Shown: positions 1 to 8,918 of the stretch, in pieces
How the letters are laid out: every line of letters starts with the position of its first letter
Position numbering within the stretch: position 1 is the first letter of the stretch
Source: Polyangia bacterium
GTDB taxonomy: Bacteria > Myxococcota_A > Polyangia > Nannocystales > Nannocystaceae
Direction: 5' to 3'
NCBI GenBank assembly: GCA_030430565.1
Contig: JAUIKS010000052.1
Location: forward strand, 1 to 51,544
Length of the DNA stretch: 51,544 nt
Position numbers and translations under genes: made by a program
Notes under the pieces: model-generated
Database searches by the model: none
The model's input: the letters and a program-made list of their open reading frames with translations, nothing else
Told to the model about the DNA's origin: nothing

Positions 1-1017
<1,017 letters not shown>

Positions 1018-1030
1018 GAGGGCGCCGCGC

Positions 1031-1036
1031 TACACT
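1031..1036 (+). promoter_or_regulatory. -10 hexamer TACACT (leaderless start)
   Basis: TACACT ends 7 nt before GTG 1043 and 4 nt before GTG 1040. This matches leaderless transcription starting at or next to the start codon. No clear -35 was found. Confidence 0.35.
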
Positions 1037-1039
1037 GCG

Positions 1040-1714
1040 GTGGTGCTCTCCGAGGAGCAGCTCGAGGCGCTCGACGTCGTCGCCAACTGCACGATGAACC
1101 GCGAGCGCGAGCTCGTCGGCGCGAACGGCTACGGGCGCGAGCTCGGCTTTGACCCGCTCCCGTGGCTGCGCGCCCGCCCGCGCGATCACGTGGCCCCAGC
1201 CCGCTGGCTCGACCTCTGCTGCGGCTCCGCGCGCGCCCTGCTGATTGCGGCCCAGCGCTTGGAGGAGGCGGGCGCGCGCGACATCGAGCTCATCGGCGTC
1301 GACCTCGTCGGGATGTTCCGCGGGCGCCACCCGCGAGTCCGGCTGCTCGTCTCGCCCCTGCGCCTGCTCGCCCCCGTCGGCCCCTGCGACCTCATCTCGA
1401 TCGTGCACGGCCTGCACTACGTGGGCGACAAGCTCGGGACGCTCCAGCGCGTCGCCGGGTGGCTCAAGCCCGACGGCCAGCTCGTCGCGCAGCTCGACCT
1501 CGACCACGTGCTCATCGACGCGCGCAAGCACCGGCGCCGGCTCCTCGCGCAGCTCCGCGCCGCAGGCTTTCGCTGGGACTCGAGGCGACACCGGATCTCG
1601 ATCGAGGGCCCGCCGCGCGCCTCGCTGGACTTGGTGTTCGTCGGCGCGCGCCGCGGCGGCCCGAACTACACCGGGCAGCCCGCGGTCTGCAGCGACTACC
1701 GCTGGACCGAGTGA
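1040..1714 (+). CDS. Class I SAM-dependent methyltransferase
   Basis: A 224-residue protein with class I methyltransferase motifs. Motif I is LDLCCGSARALL (about residues 57-68), the SAM glycine loop. IELIGVDLVG (82-91) fits the acidic residue that binds the ribose hydroxyls, and CDLISIVHGLHYVGDKLG fits motif IV and post-IV. The C-terminal LDLVFVGARRGGPNYTG resembles the last strand of the fold. The substrate cannot be predicted. It starts with GTG-GTG (1040 or 1043). AGGAGG lies 17 nt or more upstream, too far for normal use, while TACACT fits a leaderless transcript. It converges with the MpaB-family gene, leaving only 9 bp between the stops. Confidence 0.7.
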   Translation: MVLSEEQLEALDVVANCTMNRERELVGANGYGRELGFDPLPWLRARPRDHVAPARWLDLCCGSARALLIAAQRLEEAGARDIELIGVDLVGMFRGRHPRVRLLVSPLRLLAPVGPCDLISIVHGLHYVGDKLGTLQRVAGWLKPDGQLVAQLDLDHVLIDARKHRRRLLAQLRAAGFRWDSRRHRISIEGPPRASLDLVFVGARRGGPNYTGQPAVCSDYRWTE

Positions 1715-1723
1715 CGACGCGCC

Positions 1724-2848
1724 CTACGTCGAGCCCCAGTGCTCCCGCAGGCTCGCCGGGATCTCGAAGCCAGGTCGTTCACCCGCGCGCGGGCTCCCCA
1801 TGATCGCGCGGATCAGCGCCGCGCCGAACCACTCGCCGACCTTCGCGGTCACGCGGCCGAGGTCCTGCACGTCGTCCTTGAGGTCGACCCAGCGACGGTA
1901 CTGGCGCACGAACACGCGGTTCCAGTCCGACGGCGGGACGTCGAGCAGATCGGCGACCGGGTCGCCGCACAGGAAGCGGACCAGGCACGCGTTGATCCCG
2001 TCGAAGATCTCGCCCGGCACCAAGTCGTCCGCGAACTCGAGCAGCGCGGCCATCAACGCGACGCCGGCCTCGGAGCGCCGGTGGTGCCGGCGACGGATCG
2101 CGTTCATCAGCGCGAGCCCGTCCGCGTAGTCGTGCAGCAGCGTGCCGTCCTCGATGCCCATGTAGTGCCCGACGACGTTCCAGCAGTGCATGTACGCGGC
2201 CTGCTCCGCCGTCGTCAGCTCGGCGCCGAGCCGCTCGAGGCTGTCGAGCGAGAGCGCCGAGAAGGTCGCCAGCGTCGCCACCGTGTCCTCCTGGTTAATA
2301 GGAGTCCCTTTTGACATGTCCCACCGGCCCGGTACCAAGAGGTGCGCTCGGATCGCGGCGTGCAGCAGCCGCACGCGCTGCGCGCTCCGGATCCCCCGGC
2401 CGTCGGGCCCGAGGCCGCCCGGCGACATCACGTCGACCACGAACTGCAGCGTCTCCATCACGCGGCGGTGCGTGAGCTCCGTGATCCGCCGCGAGCGATA
2501 CAGCACCTCGGCGCCGTCGCCCCCCGCGTAGCACTCGGGCAGCGCGCGGTAGAGCAGCGACTGCAGCAGCTGGAGCCCGTAGCGGTAGAAGATCCGCTCG
2601 CCCGCCATGATCTGCTCTGGATCCGCCCAGCTCGGCAGCGCGGCGGTCGATTCGAAGTACGAGACCACCGCCGGCGGCAGCGCCTCCGGCACCAGCTCGT
2701 CGTTTTGGGTCAGCGTCCGCATCAGCGCGTTGACCTGCTCGAGCCGCCCGCTCTCGAGGATCGCGCGAACGCAGGCGTCGGCGACCGGGTCGGGCCGCGC
2801 GCGCAGGTCGTCAAGGTACTCATCGCTCCAGTCGTGCCGTCGGTCCAT
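1724..2848 (-). CDS. MpaB/rubber-oxygenase family protein (DUF2236)
   Basis: A 374-residue cytoplasmic-type protein of the ER-bound oxygenase MpaB / latex-clearing family, known as haem b enzymes that oxidatively cleave C=C bonds. Typical motifs are RVRLLHAAIRAHL (158-170), GTPINQEDTVATLATFS (181-197) and MHCWNVVGHYMGIEDG near 222-237. Conserved histidines there would ligate haem. Start ATG 2848 is supported by GAGGGGAG just upstream; the frame runs further up but the extra residues look non-coding. It is divergent from the radical SAM gene, with 93 bp between starts, so the two may share regulation. No signal peptide was seen. The substrate is unknown. An oxygenase acting with a radical SAM enzyme on a peptide is an inference from position only. 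Confidence 0.75.
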   Translation of the reverse strand: MDRRHDWSDEYLDDLRARPDPVADACVRAILESGRLEQVNALMRTLTQNDELVPEALPPAVVSYFESTAALPSWADPEQIMAGERIFYRYGLQLLQSLLYRALPECYAGGDGAEVLYRSRRITELTHRRVMETLQFVVDVMSPGGLGPDGRGIRSAQRVRLLHAAIRAHLLVPGRWDMSKGTPINQEDTVATLATFSALSLDSLERLGAELTTAEQAAYMHCWNVVGHYMGIEDGTLLHDYADGLALMNAIRRRHHRRSEAGVALMAALLEFADDLVPGEIFDGINACLVRFLCGDPVADLLDVPPSDWNRVFVRQYRRWVDLKDDVQDLGRVTAKVGEWFGAALIRAIMGSPRAGERPGFEIPASLREHWGST

Positions 2849-2929
2849 GGCTCGCTCCCCTCTCTCAACCCGCGCTCCGACGCGATTGTACGCCGCTCGC
2901 CGCGCGCGGCTTCGAGCGCGCGTCTGCGA

Positions 2930-2935
2930 TATACT
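2930..2935 (+). promoter_or_regulatory. -10 hexamer TATACT (leaderless start)
   Basis: TATACT lies 6 nt upstream of GTG 2942, placing the expected transcription start on the start codon of the radical SAM gene. There is no Shine-Dalgarno sequence. Confidence 0.5.
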
Positions 2936-2941
2936 CGCGTC

Positions 2942-4162
2942 GTGGCTACCACCGCCCGCGCGCTCCGCCAGTCCGACTTCGACAACCCCAAGCCGGTCTA
3001 CGTCGTGTGGGAGACCACCCTGCGCTGCGACCACGCCTGCGCCCACTGTGGCTCGCGCGCCGGGCCCTACACGCGCGACAGCGAGCTGACGACGCAGGAG
3101 CAGTTTGAGGTCGCTGACGCGCTGATCCGCATCGGCACCCGCGAGGTCACGCTCATCGGCGGCGAGGCCTACCTGCGCGGCGACGTCTACCGCCTGATCG
3201 AGTACCTCGCGAAGGGCGGGATCCGGGTGACCATGCAGTCAGGCGGCCGCGGTCTCTCGCTCGACCGCTGCCAGCGCCTCAAGGACGCCGGCATGGCGGC
3301 CGCGGGCGTCTCGATCGACGGCCCCGCGATCGTCCACGACCGTCTGCGCGCGAGCCTGGGCAGCCACATGGCGGGCATGCGCGCGCTCGAGAACCTCCGC
3401 GCGGTCGGCCTGATCACGACTTCGAACATCCAGGTCAACCGCCTCAACATGAACCACCTGCGCGAGACCGCCGAGGCGCTGCGCGTCCGCGGGGTCCGGA
3501 TCTGGCGCGCGCAGCTGACCGTCCCCATGGGGCGCGCCGCCGATCACCCCGACTGGATCGTGCAGCCCCACGAGGTCCCGACGATCATCGACACGCTCGC
3601 CGAGATCCAGCTCGAGTGCATCCAGCGAGCCAAGGACGAGGGCACGCCGCTGAGCCGCGCCTTCCACGTCGCGCTCGGCAACAACATGGGCTACTTCGGC
3701 CCGCACGAGCAGCTCCTGCGCTCGCGCCCAGGCGGCGCCGAGTCCCACTGGATCGGCTGCCAGGCGGGGCGCTTCGTCCTCGGTATCGAGTCCGACGGCA
3801 AGATCAAGGGCTGCCCCTCGCTGCCGACCGCCCCCTACATCGGCGGCAACATCCGCGACATGGACCTGCAGACCATCTGGGACGAGACCCCGGAGCTGAC
3901 CTTCGTCCGCACGCGCACCGAGGAGGAGCTCTGGGGCTTCTGCAAGACCTGCTACTACGGCGAGATCTGCCGCGCTGGCTGCTCGTTCACGACGCACTGC
4001 ACGCTCGGCCGCCGCGGCAACAACCCGTTTTGCTACCACCGCGCGACCCAGCTCGCCCGTCGCGGCGTCCGCGAGCGTATCGTCCAGAAGCAGGCGGCGG
4101 CGGGGATCCCCTACGACTTCGGGCGCTTCGAAATCGTCGAGGAGCCCCTCCCCACATCCTGA
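2942..4162 (+). CDS. Radical SAM/SPASM enzyme, probable peptide maturase
   Basis: A 406-residue protein. The radical SAM motif is C29-x3-C33-x2-C36 (RCDHACAHCG), followed by GGEAYLR (about 73-79). The C-terminal half has a SPASM pattern: C273...G...C291, then C334-x2-C337-x5-C343-x3-C347-x5-C353-x10-C364, enough for two auxiliary Fe-S clusters. Many such enzymes install carbon-carbon or thioether crosslinks or epimerise residues in ribosomal peptides; others act in cofactor synthesis or sulfatase maturation. The GTG start is placed by TATACT and by where homologous sequence begins; the open frame extends upstream over the divergent promoter. Downstream lies a short repeat peptide, 343 bp away beyond a hairpin with a T-run. 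The enzyme class is clear; the substrate is inferred. Confidence 0.85.
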   Translation: MATTARALRQSDFDNPKPVYVVWETTLRCDHACAHCGSRAGPYTRDSELTTQEQFEVADALIRIGTREVTLIGGEAYLRGDVYRLIEYLAKGGIRVTMQSGGRGLSLDRCQRLKDAGMAAAGVSIDGPAIVHDRLRASLGSHMAGMRALENLRAVGLITTSNIQVNRLNMNHLRETAEALRVRGVRIWRAQLTVPMGRAADHPDWIVQPHEVPTIIDTLAEIQLECIQRAKDEGTPLSRAFHVALGNNMGYFGPHEQLLRSRPGGAESHWIGCQAGRFVLGIESDGKIKGCPSLPTAPYIGGNIRDMDLQTIWDETPELTFVRTRTEEELWGFCKTCYYGEICRAGCSFTTHCTLGRRGNNPFCYHRATQLARRGVRERIVQKQAAAGIPYDFGRFEIVEEPLPTS

Positions 4163-4505
4163 CCAAAGCGTCAGGTACCAACGCGCGCGAGCGCGGCGGG
4201 CCGCCGCGCGGCCGCGCGGCCGGGTCGACGCTCCGGTGAGCCGCGGACGCGCTCGCTGGCGCGCGTGCTCGCGCGCGATTCTAGACATGCTCTAAAAGTC
4301 ACCTTCACACGGTGAGTCGTCAGCGCGCCCGCACCGCCGGAGCGCGCACCAGAGCAACGTTCAAACCGATCTTTCGGCCCGATGCACCGGCCGCGAGGCC
4401 GGGAACTTTTTTTCGCGAACCGGTGATCAATCTCGCCGCCCTCGGCATTCCCCAAGCAGAGACACGCGGAGCTAGCCGCGCCCGAGACGCCGAGGAGACA
4501 GAGCC
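4163..4505 (+). other. Intergenic leader before the repeat peptide
   Basis: 343 bp without a gene. It holds TAGACATGCTCTA at 4282-4294, in which TAGA and TCTA arms flank CATGC. This is a half-site resembling the intergenic dyads described elsewhere in the window. A GC hairpin with seven Ts lies at 4387-4413, then a GAGGAG ribosome-binding site before ATG 4506. No convincing -35/-10 pair was identified. Confidence 0.6.
4387..4413 (+). terminator. Rho-independent terminator or attenuator
   Basis: Stem CCGGCC/GGCCGG with loop GCGA, then GAAC and TTTTTTT. It sits between the radical SAM gene and the repeat peptide, 92 bp before the peptide start. It could end radical SAM transcripts or, if the promoter is nearer 4280, attenuate peptide transcripts. 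The stem is only 6 bp but fully GC. Confidence 0.55.
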
Positions 4506-4811
4506 ATGATCACCTTCAACCTGCGCACCACCGCCCTCGCCGTGACGCTTTCCGCCATCAACGTGTTCGCCACCGCGTGTGACGCCGAGCCCGCCGATGA
4601 GCCGTTCGCCGCTGACGATGAGACCGCCGAGTTCCGCGTGGTCAGCCACGACAACGGCTACATGATGAACGGCTACATGATGAACGGCTACATGATGAAC
4701 GGCTACATGATGAACGGCTACATGATGAACGGCTACATGATGAACGGCTACATGATGAACGGCTACATGATGAAGTACACGCGCGGGTCGACAACGCCCA
4801 CGGCGCGCTGA
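4506..4811 (+). CDS. Lipoprotein-like peptide with eight NGYMM repeats
   Basis: A 101-residue protein with a good ribosome-binding site (GAGGAG, about 9 nt upstream). Residues 1-25 look like a signal peptide ending in a lipobox-like site (NVFATAC, Cys25). An acidic stretch follows (DAEPADEPFAADDETAEF). Residues 50-89 are eight identical copies of Asn-Gly-Tyr-Met-Met, and the tail is KYTRGSTTPTAR. No known domain was recognised. The period of five recalls pentapeptide-like xLNGx repeats in front of some myxobacterial ADYC proteins, and the ADYC-like gene at 9530 also begins MMNG. It may be a substrate of the upstream radical SAM enzyme, or a free-standing or truncated piece of such a repeat domain. 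Repetitive Tyr/Met/Asn would suit crosslinking or oxidation. This is inference. Confidence 0.7.
   Translation: MITFNLRTTALAVTLSAINVFATACDAEPADEPFAADDETAEFRVVSHDNGYMMNGYMMNGYMMNGYMMNGYMMNGYMMNGYMMNGYMMKYTRGSTTPTAR
4653..4772 (+). repeat. 15-bp tandem repeat, 8 perfect copies
   Basis: Eight copies of AACGGCTACATGATG without a single base change, in frame inside the 4506 gene. The absence of even synonymous differences points to recent expansion or gene conversion, so copy number may vary between strains. Confidence 0.97.
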
Positions 4812-5012
4812 ACGAACGCTGATCGCGGCGACGCCGAGCGCGCCCGCGACGGCGCCACTGATCTCCTCAGTACGCGCCAGCTCGCCGCGCGCCGCCCCGC
4901 CCCTGGAGCCCTCGCGGCACGACCCGTCGCCGGCGCGACCTCGCGATCTTTTTCGTCGCCGAGGGACAAAAACGACGCGCCGCGGAGAACAGCTCAGTGA
5001 GGTACCGATTTC

Positions 5013-6413
5013 ATGCACTCCGCCGCTACACCCCCCACCCCCCATCTGCGCCGAAGCGCGGTGTACTCGCTCGCCCAGCTCGCGCTCGCCCTCACGCTCT
5101 GCCCAGGGTGCGTCGTGCTGACGGAGGAGCTCAGCCCGAGCGCCAGCGACACCGAGACCTCCGAGTCCAGCGCCGGCGGCCAATCGACGACGAGCGCGAG
5201 CGCGACGAGCGGCGACGTGTCTGACGCGACAGCGGGGACCCAGCCCTCGACAGCTGGCGAGACCGCGAGTGAGACCACCGGCGAGACCACCGGCGAGACC
5301 ACCGGCGAGCCTCCGGTCGACGCCGCGTGGATCGGCACGTGGCCGGAGGTCGCGGCGTCGAACTACCACGGCGTGGCGCTTGGGCCAGACGGGATGATCT
5401 ACGTCGCGGGCTGGGGCGAGCTCGCCAACACCTTCACCCGGCGCGGCGCGCTGCACGGCTATACGCCGAGCGGCGCGCGAACCATCGAGTACTTCGATCC
5501 GTCGCTCGACGGCTGGAGGATGACCGACGTGTGCGTAACGCCAGGTGGGGGCCTGTTCGCGGTCGCCGAGCAGATCGCGAACCAGGACCCGCACACGCTC
5601 GCCGACGACCTGCGGCTGCTCCGCTTCACCAGCGAGGGCGCGCTGATCGATGACATCGCCTACGACGGCGAGCTCACGGATAACGTCGGCGTCGAGGGTC
5701 TCCCGCGCGCGCTGTGTGATGACGCGGGGCAGTCATGGATCGCGCTCACCGTGAAGTCGCCTGACGCGGGCGACAATTCGACCCTCGTGCTGCGGGCGAG
5801 CGACGGCGCGCTGGCGTCGGAGCACCTGCTCGACTACAGCACGTTCGCGCTGCTCGGCTTCGGGCTCGACGCCGCGGGCGTCGTTCACCTCGCGCTGAGC
5901 CCGGCCGACCTCCCTAACCCGACCTGGGCCCGCTTCGCGCCCAGCGGCGAGCTGCTCGCCCATGACGAACTCGACGAGCTCGACGAGCTCGGCGGGCCAG
6001 TCGCCGGTTTCGCTGTCGGGCAGAGCCGCGCGCAATTCTTCGGCTACGACGACGCGGAGAGCCTGTGGACGAGGGCCTACGACCTCGACGCGCAGCCGCT
6101 GTGGACCGCGTCGTCAGACCTGAACGCCACGACGACGCTCACGCGACACGCGGCGCTCGCCGACGATGACGCCGGCTTCATCGCCGGCTACTCGGGCGCG
6201 TTCCCCGAGCACGACCTCGAGCTCGTGCAGCTCGCCGACGACGGCGAGGTCGCGGACTCCGTGACCATCGAGACCTTCGCCGCCGGGCTCGGGAACCTCG
6301 AGGTCGCGGAGGTCGCGGCACACAGCGCGGGCGCTCAGATCGCGGTCGGGCGCGGGCAGGCCGTCGGTCCAGAGCAGGAGTCTGGAGCGTTCGTCGCCCG
6401 CTATCTCCCATGA
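5013..6413 (+). CDS. Surface lipoprotein, beta-propeller-like
   Basis: A 466-residue protein. A signal peptide ends in the lipobox LCPGC (Cys at about 33). A Ser/Thr/Gly/Glu-rich linker with GETTGETTGETTGE runs to about residue 98. Beyond that are repeated blade-like segments such as GVALGPDGMIYVAGWG, VCVTPGGGLFAVAEQ and LCDDAGQSWIALT, typical of WD40/NHL/SBBP-type propellers found by the hundred in Nannocystineae genomes. The start has GAGGT 8 nt upstream. No enzyme signature is visible. It is preceded by a 200-bp gap without a recognisable signal and followed 70 bp on by the 6483 gene. Confidence 0.75.
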   Translation: MHSAATPPTPHLRRSAVYSLAQLALALTLCPGCVVLTEELSPSASDTETSESSAGGQSTTSASATSGDVSDATAGTQPSTAGETASETTGETTGETTGEPPVDAAWIGTWPEVAASNYHGVALGPDGMIYVAGWGELANTFTRRGALHGYTPSGARTIEYFDPSLDGWRMTDVCVTPGGGLFAVAEQIANQDPHTLADDLRLLRFTSEGALIDDIAYDGELTDNVGVEGLPRALCDDAGQSWIALTVKSPDAGDNSTLVLRASDGALASEHLLDYSTFALLGFGLDAAGVVHLALSPADLPNPTWARFAPSGELLAHDELDELDELGGPVAGFAVGQSRAQFFGYDDAESLWTRAYDLDAQPLWTASSDLNATTTLTRHAALADDDAGFIAGYSGAFPEHDLELVQLADDGEVADSVTIETFAAGLGNLEVAEVAAHSAGAQIAVGRGQAVGPEQESGAFVARYLP

Positions 6414-6469
6414 CGCCACACGCCACGCGCCGCGCGGGCGCGTGCGCGCTCCGCTCGGCTCGCCGCTGG

Positions 6470-6475
6470 TAGGCT
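6470..6475 (+). promoter_or_regulatory. -10 hexamer TAGGCT (leaderless start)
   Basis: TAGGCT ends 7 nt before GTG 6483, with no ribosome-binding site in between. It would start a leaderless transcript for the 6483-8827 pair. Confidence 0.35.
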
Positions 6476-6482
6476 CGCCCCC

Positions 6483-7532
6483 GTGCTCCACCTGCTCATC
6501 GGCACCCTGCAGCTCGGCGCCCCGGCCGGGCCTGACGCGCCCGCAGAGGACGCCGAGCCCTTCGCGCTCGAGTGGCGCGCGCCCGCGACCTGCCCCGACG
6601 AGCAGGATGTTCACGCCCGCGTCGCGTCGCTCGTGGGCGGCCCGCCGCGCGGGCTCACGGCGCGCGCCGTCGTCACCGGAGACGCGACGCGCTGGCGACT
6701 CGACGTGCGGGTGGCGTGGAGTCAGGGCTCGCTCGAGCGCGCGCTCGAGTCGAGCTCGTGCGACGCGCTCGCCGACGCGGCGGCGCTGCTCATCGCCGTG
6801 GTCGCCGACCCGCTCGCGACGAGCGAGCGTCTCCAGCCTCAACAACACAGCGTCCCGCCCCCGCCCGAGCCCACCGCGTGGTCGCCCGACGCGCCCGTCG
6901 ACTCAGCTCCCGCGCCGTCACTCCGCTCGCCCGAGGCTCCTCGGCCCCCGCTCGCTGCCGAGGACAGACGCGCTGGCGCGCCGCGTCGTCAACGAGCCGC
7001 CCCCGCCCGTGATCGCGGCTGGGGCGCCCGCGCGTTCGCGGGCCTCGACGTGGGCTCCTTGCCGAGCGTCGCGCCCACGCTGGGCGCGGGCGCGACGTTT
7101 CGCTGGCCGTCGGTCCGCGCGGGCCTCGACGTCGTCTACCTCCCGCCGAGCCGGCTCGTGGCTGACGCGCCCGCCGGCGACGGCGTGGTGCAGCTCGGCG
7201 CGGCGCGGGGAGAGCTCTGCCCGCGCTTCTACGCCGGACCGGTGGAGCTCCCGGTCTGCGCGACGCTCGAGGTCGGGGCCACCGCCGCGAGCGGCTTCGG
7301 GCCGGCGTCGACCCGGGGCGCGCTCAACCCGTGGACCGCCGCCGCCCTCGGGGTCGAGCTGCGCGGCCGCGTCGCGCCGCGCGTGGCGCTCTTCCTCCGG
7401 CTCAACGCCGTGATCCCGCTCGTGCTGACCTCGTATCAATACGACGGCATCGAGCTGTATCGCGCCGCGCCCGCGAGCTTCCGCGCCAACGTCGGATTTT
7501 CGTTCCTGTGGACCAAACAAAATCCAGCGTGA
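6483..7532 (+). CDS. Unknown exported protein paired with ECF sigma factor
   Basis: A 349-residue protein. The N-terminus LHLLIGTLQLGAPAG is a weak, short hydrophobic signal. The next region (FALEWRAPATCPDEQDV...SSSCDALADAAALLIAVVADP) matches a common but uncharacterised myxobacterial pattern: a W-x-AP-x-x-CP motif plus a second Cys that could form a disulfide. A Pro/Arg-rich linker follows. The last 170 residues (AGLDVGSLPSVAPTLGAGATFRW...VGFSFLW) alternate polar and apolar residues and end in an aromatic, as in a small outer-membrane beta-barrel. The stop overlaps the start of the sigma-factor gene, so the two are probably co-translated. This gene may encode an envelope target or sensor of that system. 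Confidence 0.65.
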   Translation: MLHLLIGTLQLGAPAGPDAPAEDAEPFALEWRAPATCPDEQDVHARVASLVGGPPRGLTARAVVTGDATRWRLDVRVAWSQGSLERALESSSCDALADAAALLIAVVADPLATSERLQPQQHSVPPPPEPTAWSPDAPVDSAPAPSLRSPEAPRPPLAAEDRRAGAPRRQRAAPARDRGWGARAFAGLDVGSLPSVAPTLGAGATFRWPSVRAGLDVVYLPPSRLVADAPAGDGVVQLGAARGELCPRFYAGPVELPVCATLEVGATAASGFGPASTRGALNPWTAAALGVELRGRVAPRVALFLRLNAVIPLVLTSYQYDGIELYRAAPASFRANVGFSFLWTKQNPA

Positions 7533-8827
7533 CCGGAGAACCACAGGGTGCCGTGAGGAACACGAACCCGAGCGCGCCCTCGCCCGCGCGACACCGGCCC
7601 CGCGCCTTCAAGCGCGTCTACCAGCAGAACTACGCCTACGTGTTCGCGGTCCTGAGCCGCCTGGGCGTCGAGCGCGGGAGCGTCGACGACGCGCTTCAAG
7701 AGGTGTTCCTCACCGCCTACCGCCGACGCGGCAGCTACGACGCGAGCCGACCGCTCAAGCCGTGGCTCGCCGGCATCGCGCGCAAGGTCGCGTTTCGTCA
7801 CCGCCGCGGGCGCGTTCGCGCGCGGCGGAAGCTCGACGCGTTCTCGCGATGGCGCGCCGACGCGACCGACGACCCCAACAGCGACCAGGGCATGCAGCGG
7901 CAGCTGATCGCGCGCAGCTTCCTCGACGACTTCCTCCGCACGCTCGACCCGCCGCGCCGCGACGTCTTCATCCTCGCGGAGCTCGAGGGGCTCCGCGGAC
8001 ACGAGATCGCGGACCGCCTCGGCATCAACATGAACACCGCCTACACCCGGCTGCGGGCGGCGCGTCTCCAGCTCAAGCGCGCGCTCGCGGAGCTCGACCC
8101 GCCGCCGCAGCCGCGCGCCAAGATCCAGCGCGCCTGGGTCGTGCTCCTGCCCCGCCTCGATCGAGCCTCCGCCGCGCTCGCCAACGCCGCGTCGCGGCCC
8201 GCGATCCCCTGGCTGTGGAAGACGACCGCGACGGCGCTCGGTCGCCTCGAGCTCGCCGCGGCCGCCATCATCGGCGCGCTCGTGTTCTACGAGCCGACGC
8301 CCGCGCCTCCCTCGCCCCCGCAGATCACACCTCCTATCGCGCGAGCGCGCGCGAGCCCGCCAGCGCCCGCCCCCGCCCCCACGATCCGCGCGGCGAGCTC
8401 CGCGAGCTCGGAGCTCCCGACCCGCGCCGCGCCGCGACGCGCCGCGCTCGCTCCAGAGCCCAGGCGCGAGCGCGCCGTGACATCGAGCCCAGCTCGCGCG
8501 CCGCGGCCGGATCCGACGAAGACCGCGGCCCCGACGGCCGAGACGCTCTCGCTCGAGACGCGGCTGCTGATGCGAGCCCAGCGGCAGCGCGCCGCCGACC
8601 CTCAGCGCGCGCTCGCTACGCTCGCCGAGCACCGAGACCGCTACCCAAACGGCGCGCTCGCCGAGGCCCGCGCGCTGCTCGAGATCGAGATTACATGCTC
8701 GCTAGGTCATGTCGAGACCGCCCGCGCCCGCGCCCAGCAGCTCACGCGGTCCGGCGCGCAGAGATCACTCGTCGCGCGCTCGCTGGGCGCGTGCTCGAAG
8801 CGCGCGCCCCCGCTCGACGCGGGCTAG
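7529..8827 (+). CDS. ECF sigma factor with transmembrane C-terminal extension
   Basis: A 432-residue protein. Residues about 27-92 are sigma-70 region 2 (FKRVYQQNYAYVFAVLSRL...DDALQEVFLTAYRR) and 131-185 are region 4 (LDPPRRDVFILAELEGLRGHEIADRLGINMNTAYTRLRAARLQLK). A single hydrophobic segment, about 241-254 (ELAAAAIIGALVFY), is followed by a Pro/Ala-rich stretch and a helical, possibly TPR-like domain (LETRLLMRAQRQRA...LATLAEHRDRYPNG). Canonical ECF factors end near residue 190, so the extension more than doubles it and would tether it to the membrane. This architecture can replace a separate anti-sigma factor. Start GTG 7529 overlaps the upstream stop (GTGA); GTG 7508 and 7553 are alternatives, the last preceded by GGAG. 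Confidence 0.85.
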   Translation: MTGEPQGAVRNTNPSAPSPARHRPRAFKRVYQQNYAYVFAVLSRLGVERGSVDDALQEVFLTAYRRRGSYDASRPLKPWLAGIARKVAFRHRRGRVRARRKLDAFSRWRADATDDPNSDQGMQRQLIARSFLDDFLRTLDPPRRDVFILAELEGLRGHEIADRLGINMNTAYTRLRAARLQLKRALAELDPPPQPRAKIQRAWVVLLPRLDRASAALANAASRPAIPWLWKTTATALGRLELAAAAIIGALVFYEPTPAPPSPPQITPPIARARASPPAPAPAPTIRAASSASSELPTRAAPRRAALAPEPRRERAVTSSPARAPRPDPTKTAAPTAETLSLETRLLMRAQRQRAADPQRALATLAEHRDRYPNGALAEARALLEIEITCSLGHVETARARAQQLTRSGAQRSLVARSLGACSKRAPPLDAG

Positions 8828-8875
8828 CGACGCGCGCTGTCACGCGCGCGCGGAGTCACCTGGCCGAAGCGACTT

Positions 8876-8893
8876 TATGACCTATAAGACATG
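8876..8893. promoter_or_regulatory. Dyad TGAC-N6-GACA, intergenic
   Basis: TATGAC-CTATAA-GACATG between the convergent 7529 and 8919 genes. One of six similar sites in the window. No gene start lies next to it, so it may be a regulatory site or an extragenic palindrome. Confidence 0.4.
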
Positions 8894-8918
8894 CTCGAAT
8901 GACGCCGCCGCGACGCGC

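Noticed and set aside
2313..2320. Palindrome GACATGTC resembling the intergenic dyad
   Set aside because: It lies inside the MpaB-family gene, encodes Asp-Met-Ser, and lacks the 6-bp spacer.
4320..5594. Minus-strand frame with HHVAV repeats
   Set aside because: The repeats are only the antisense reading of the NGYMM repeats, and the frame crosses three unrelated features.
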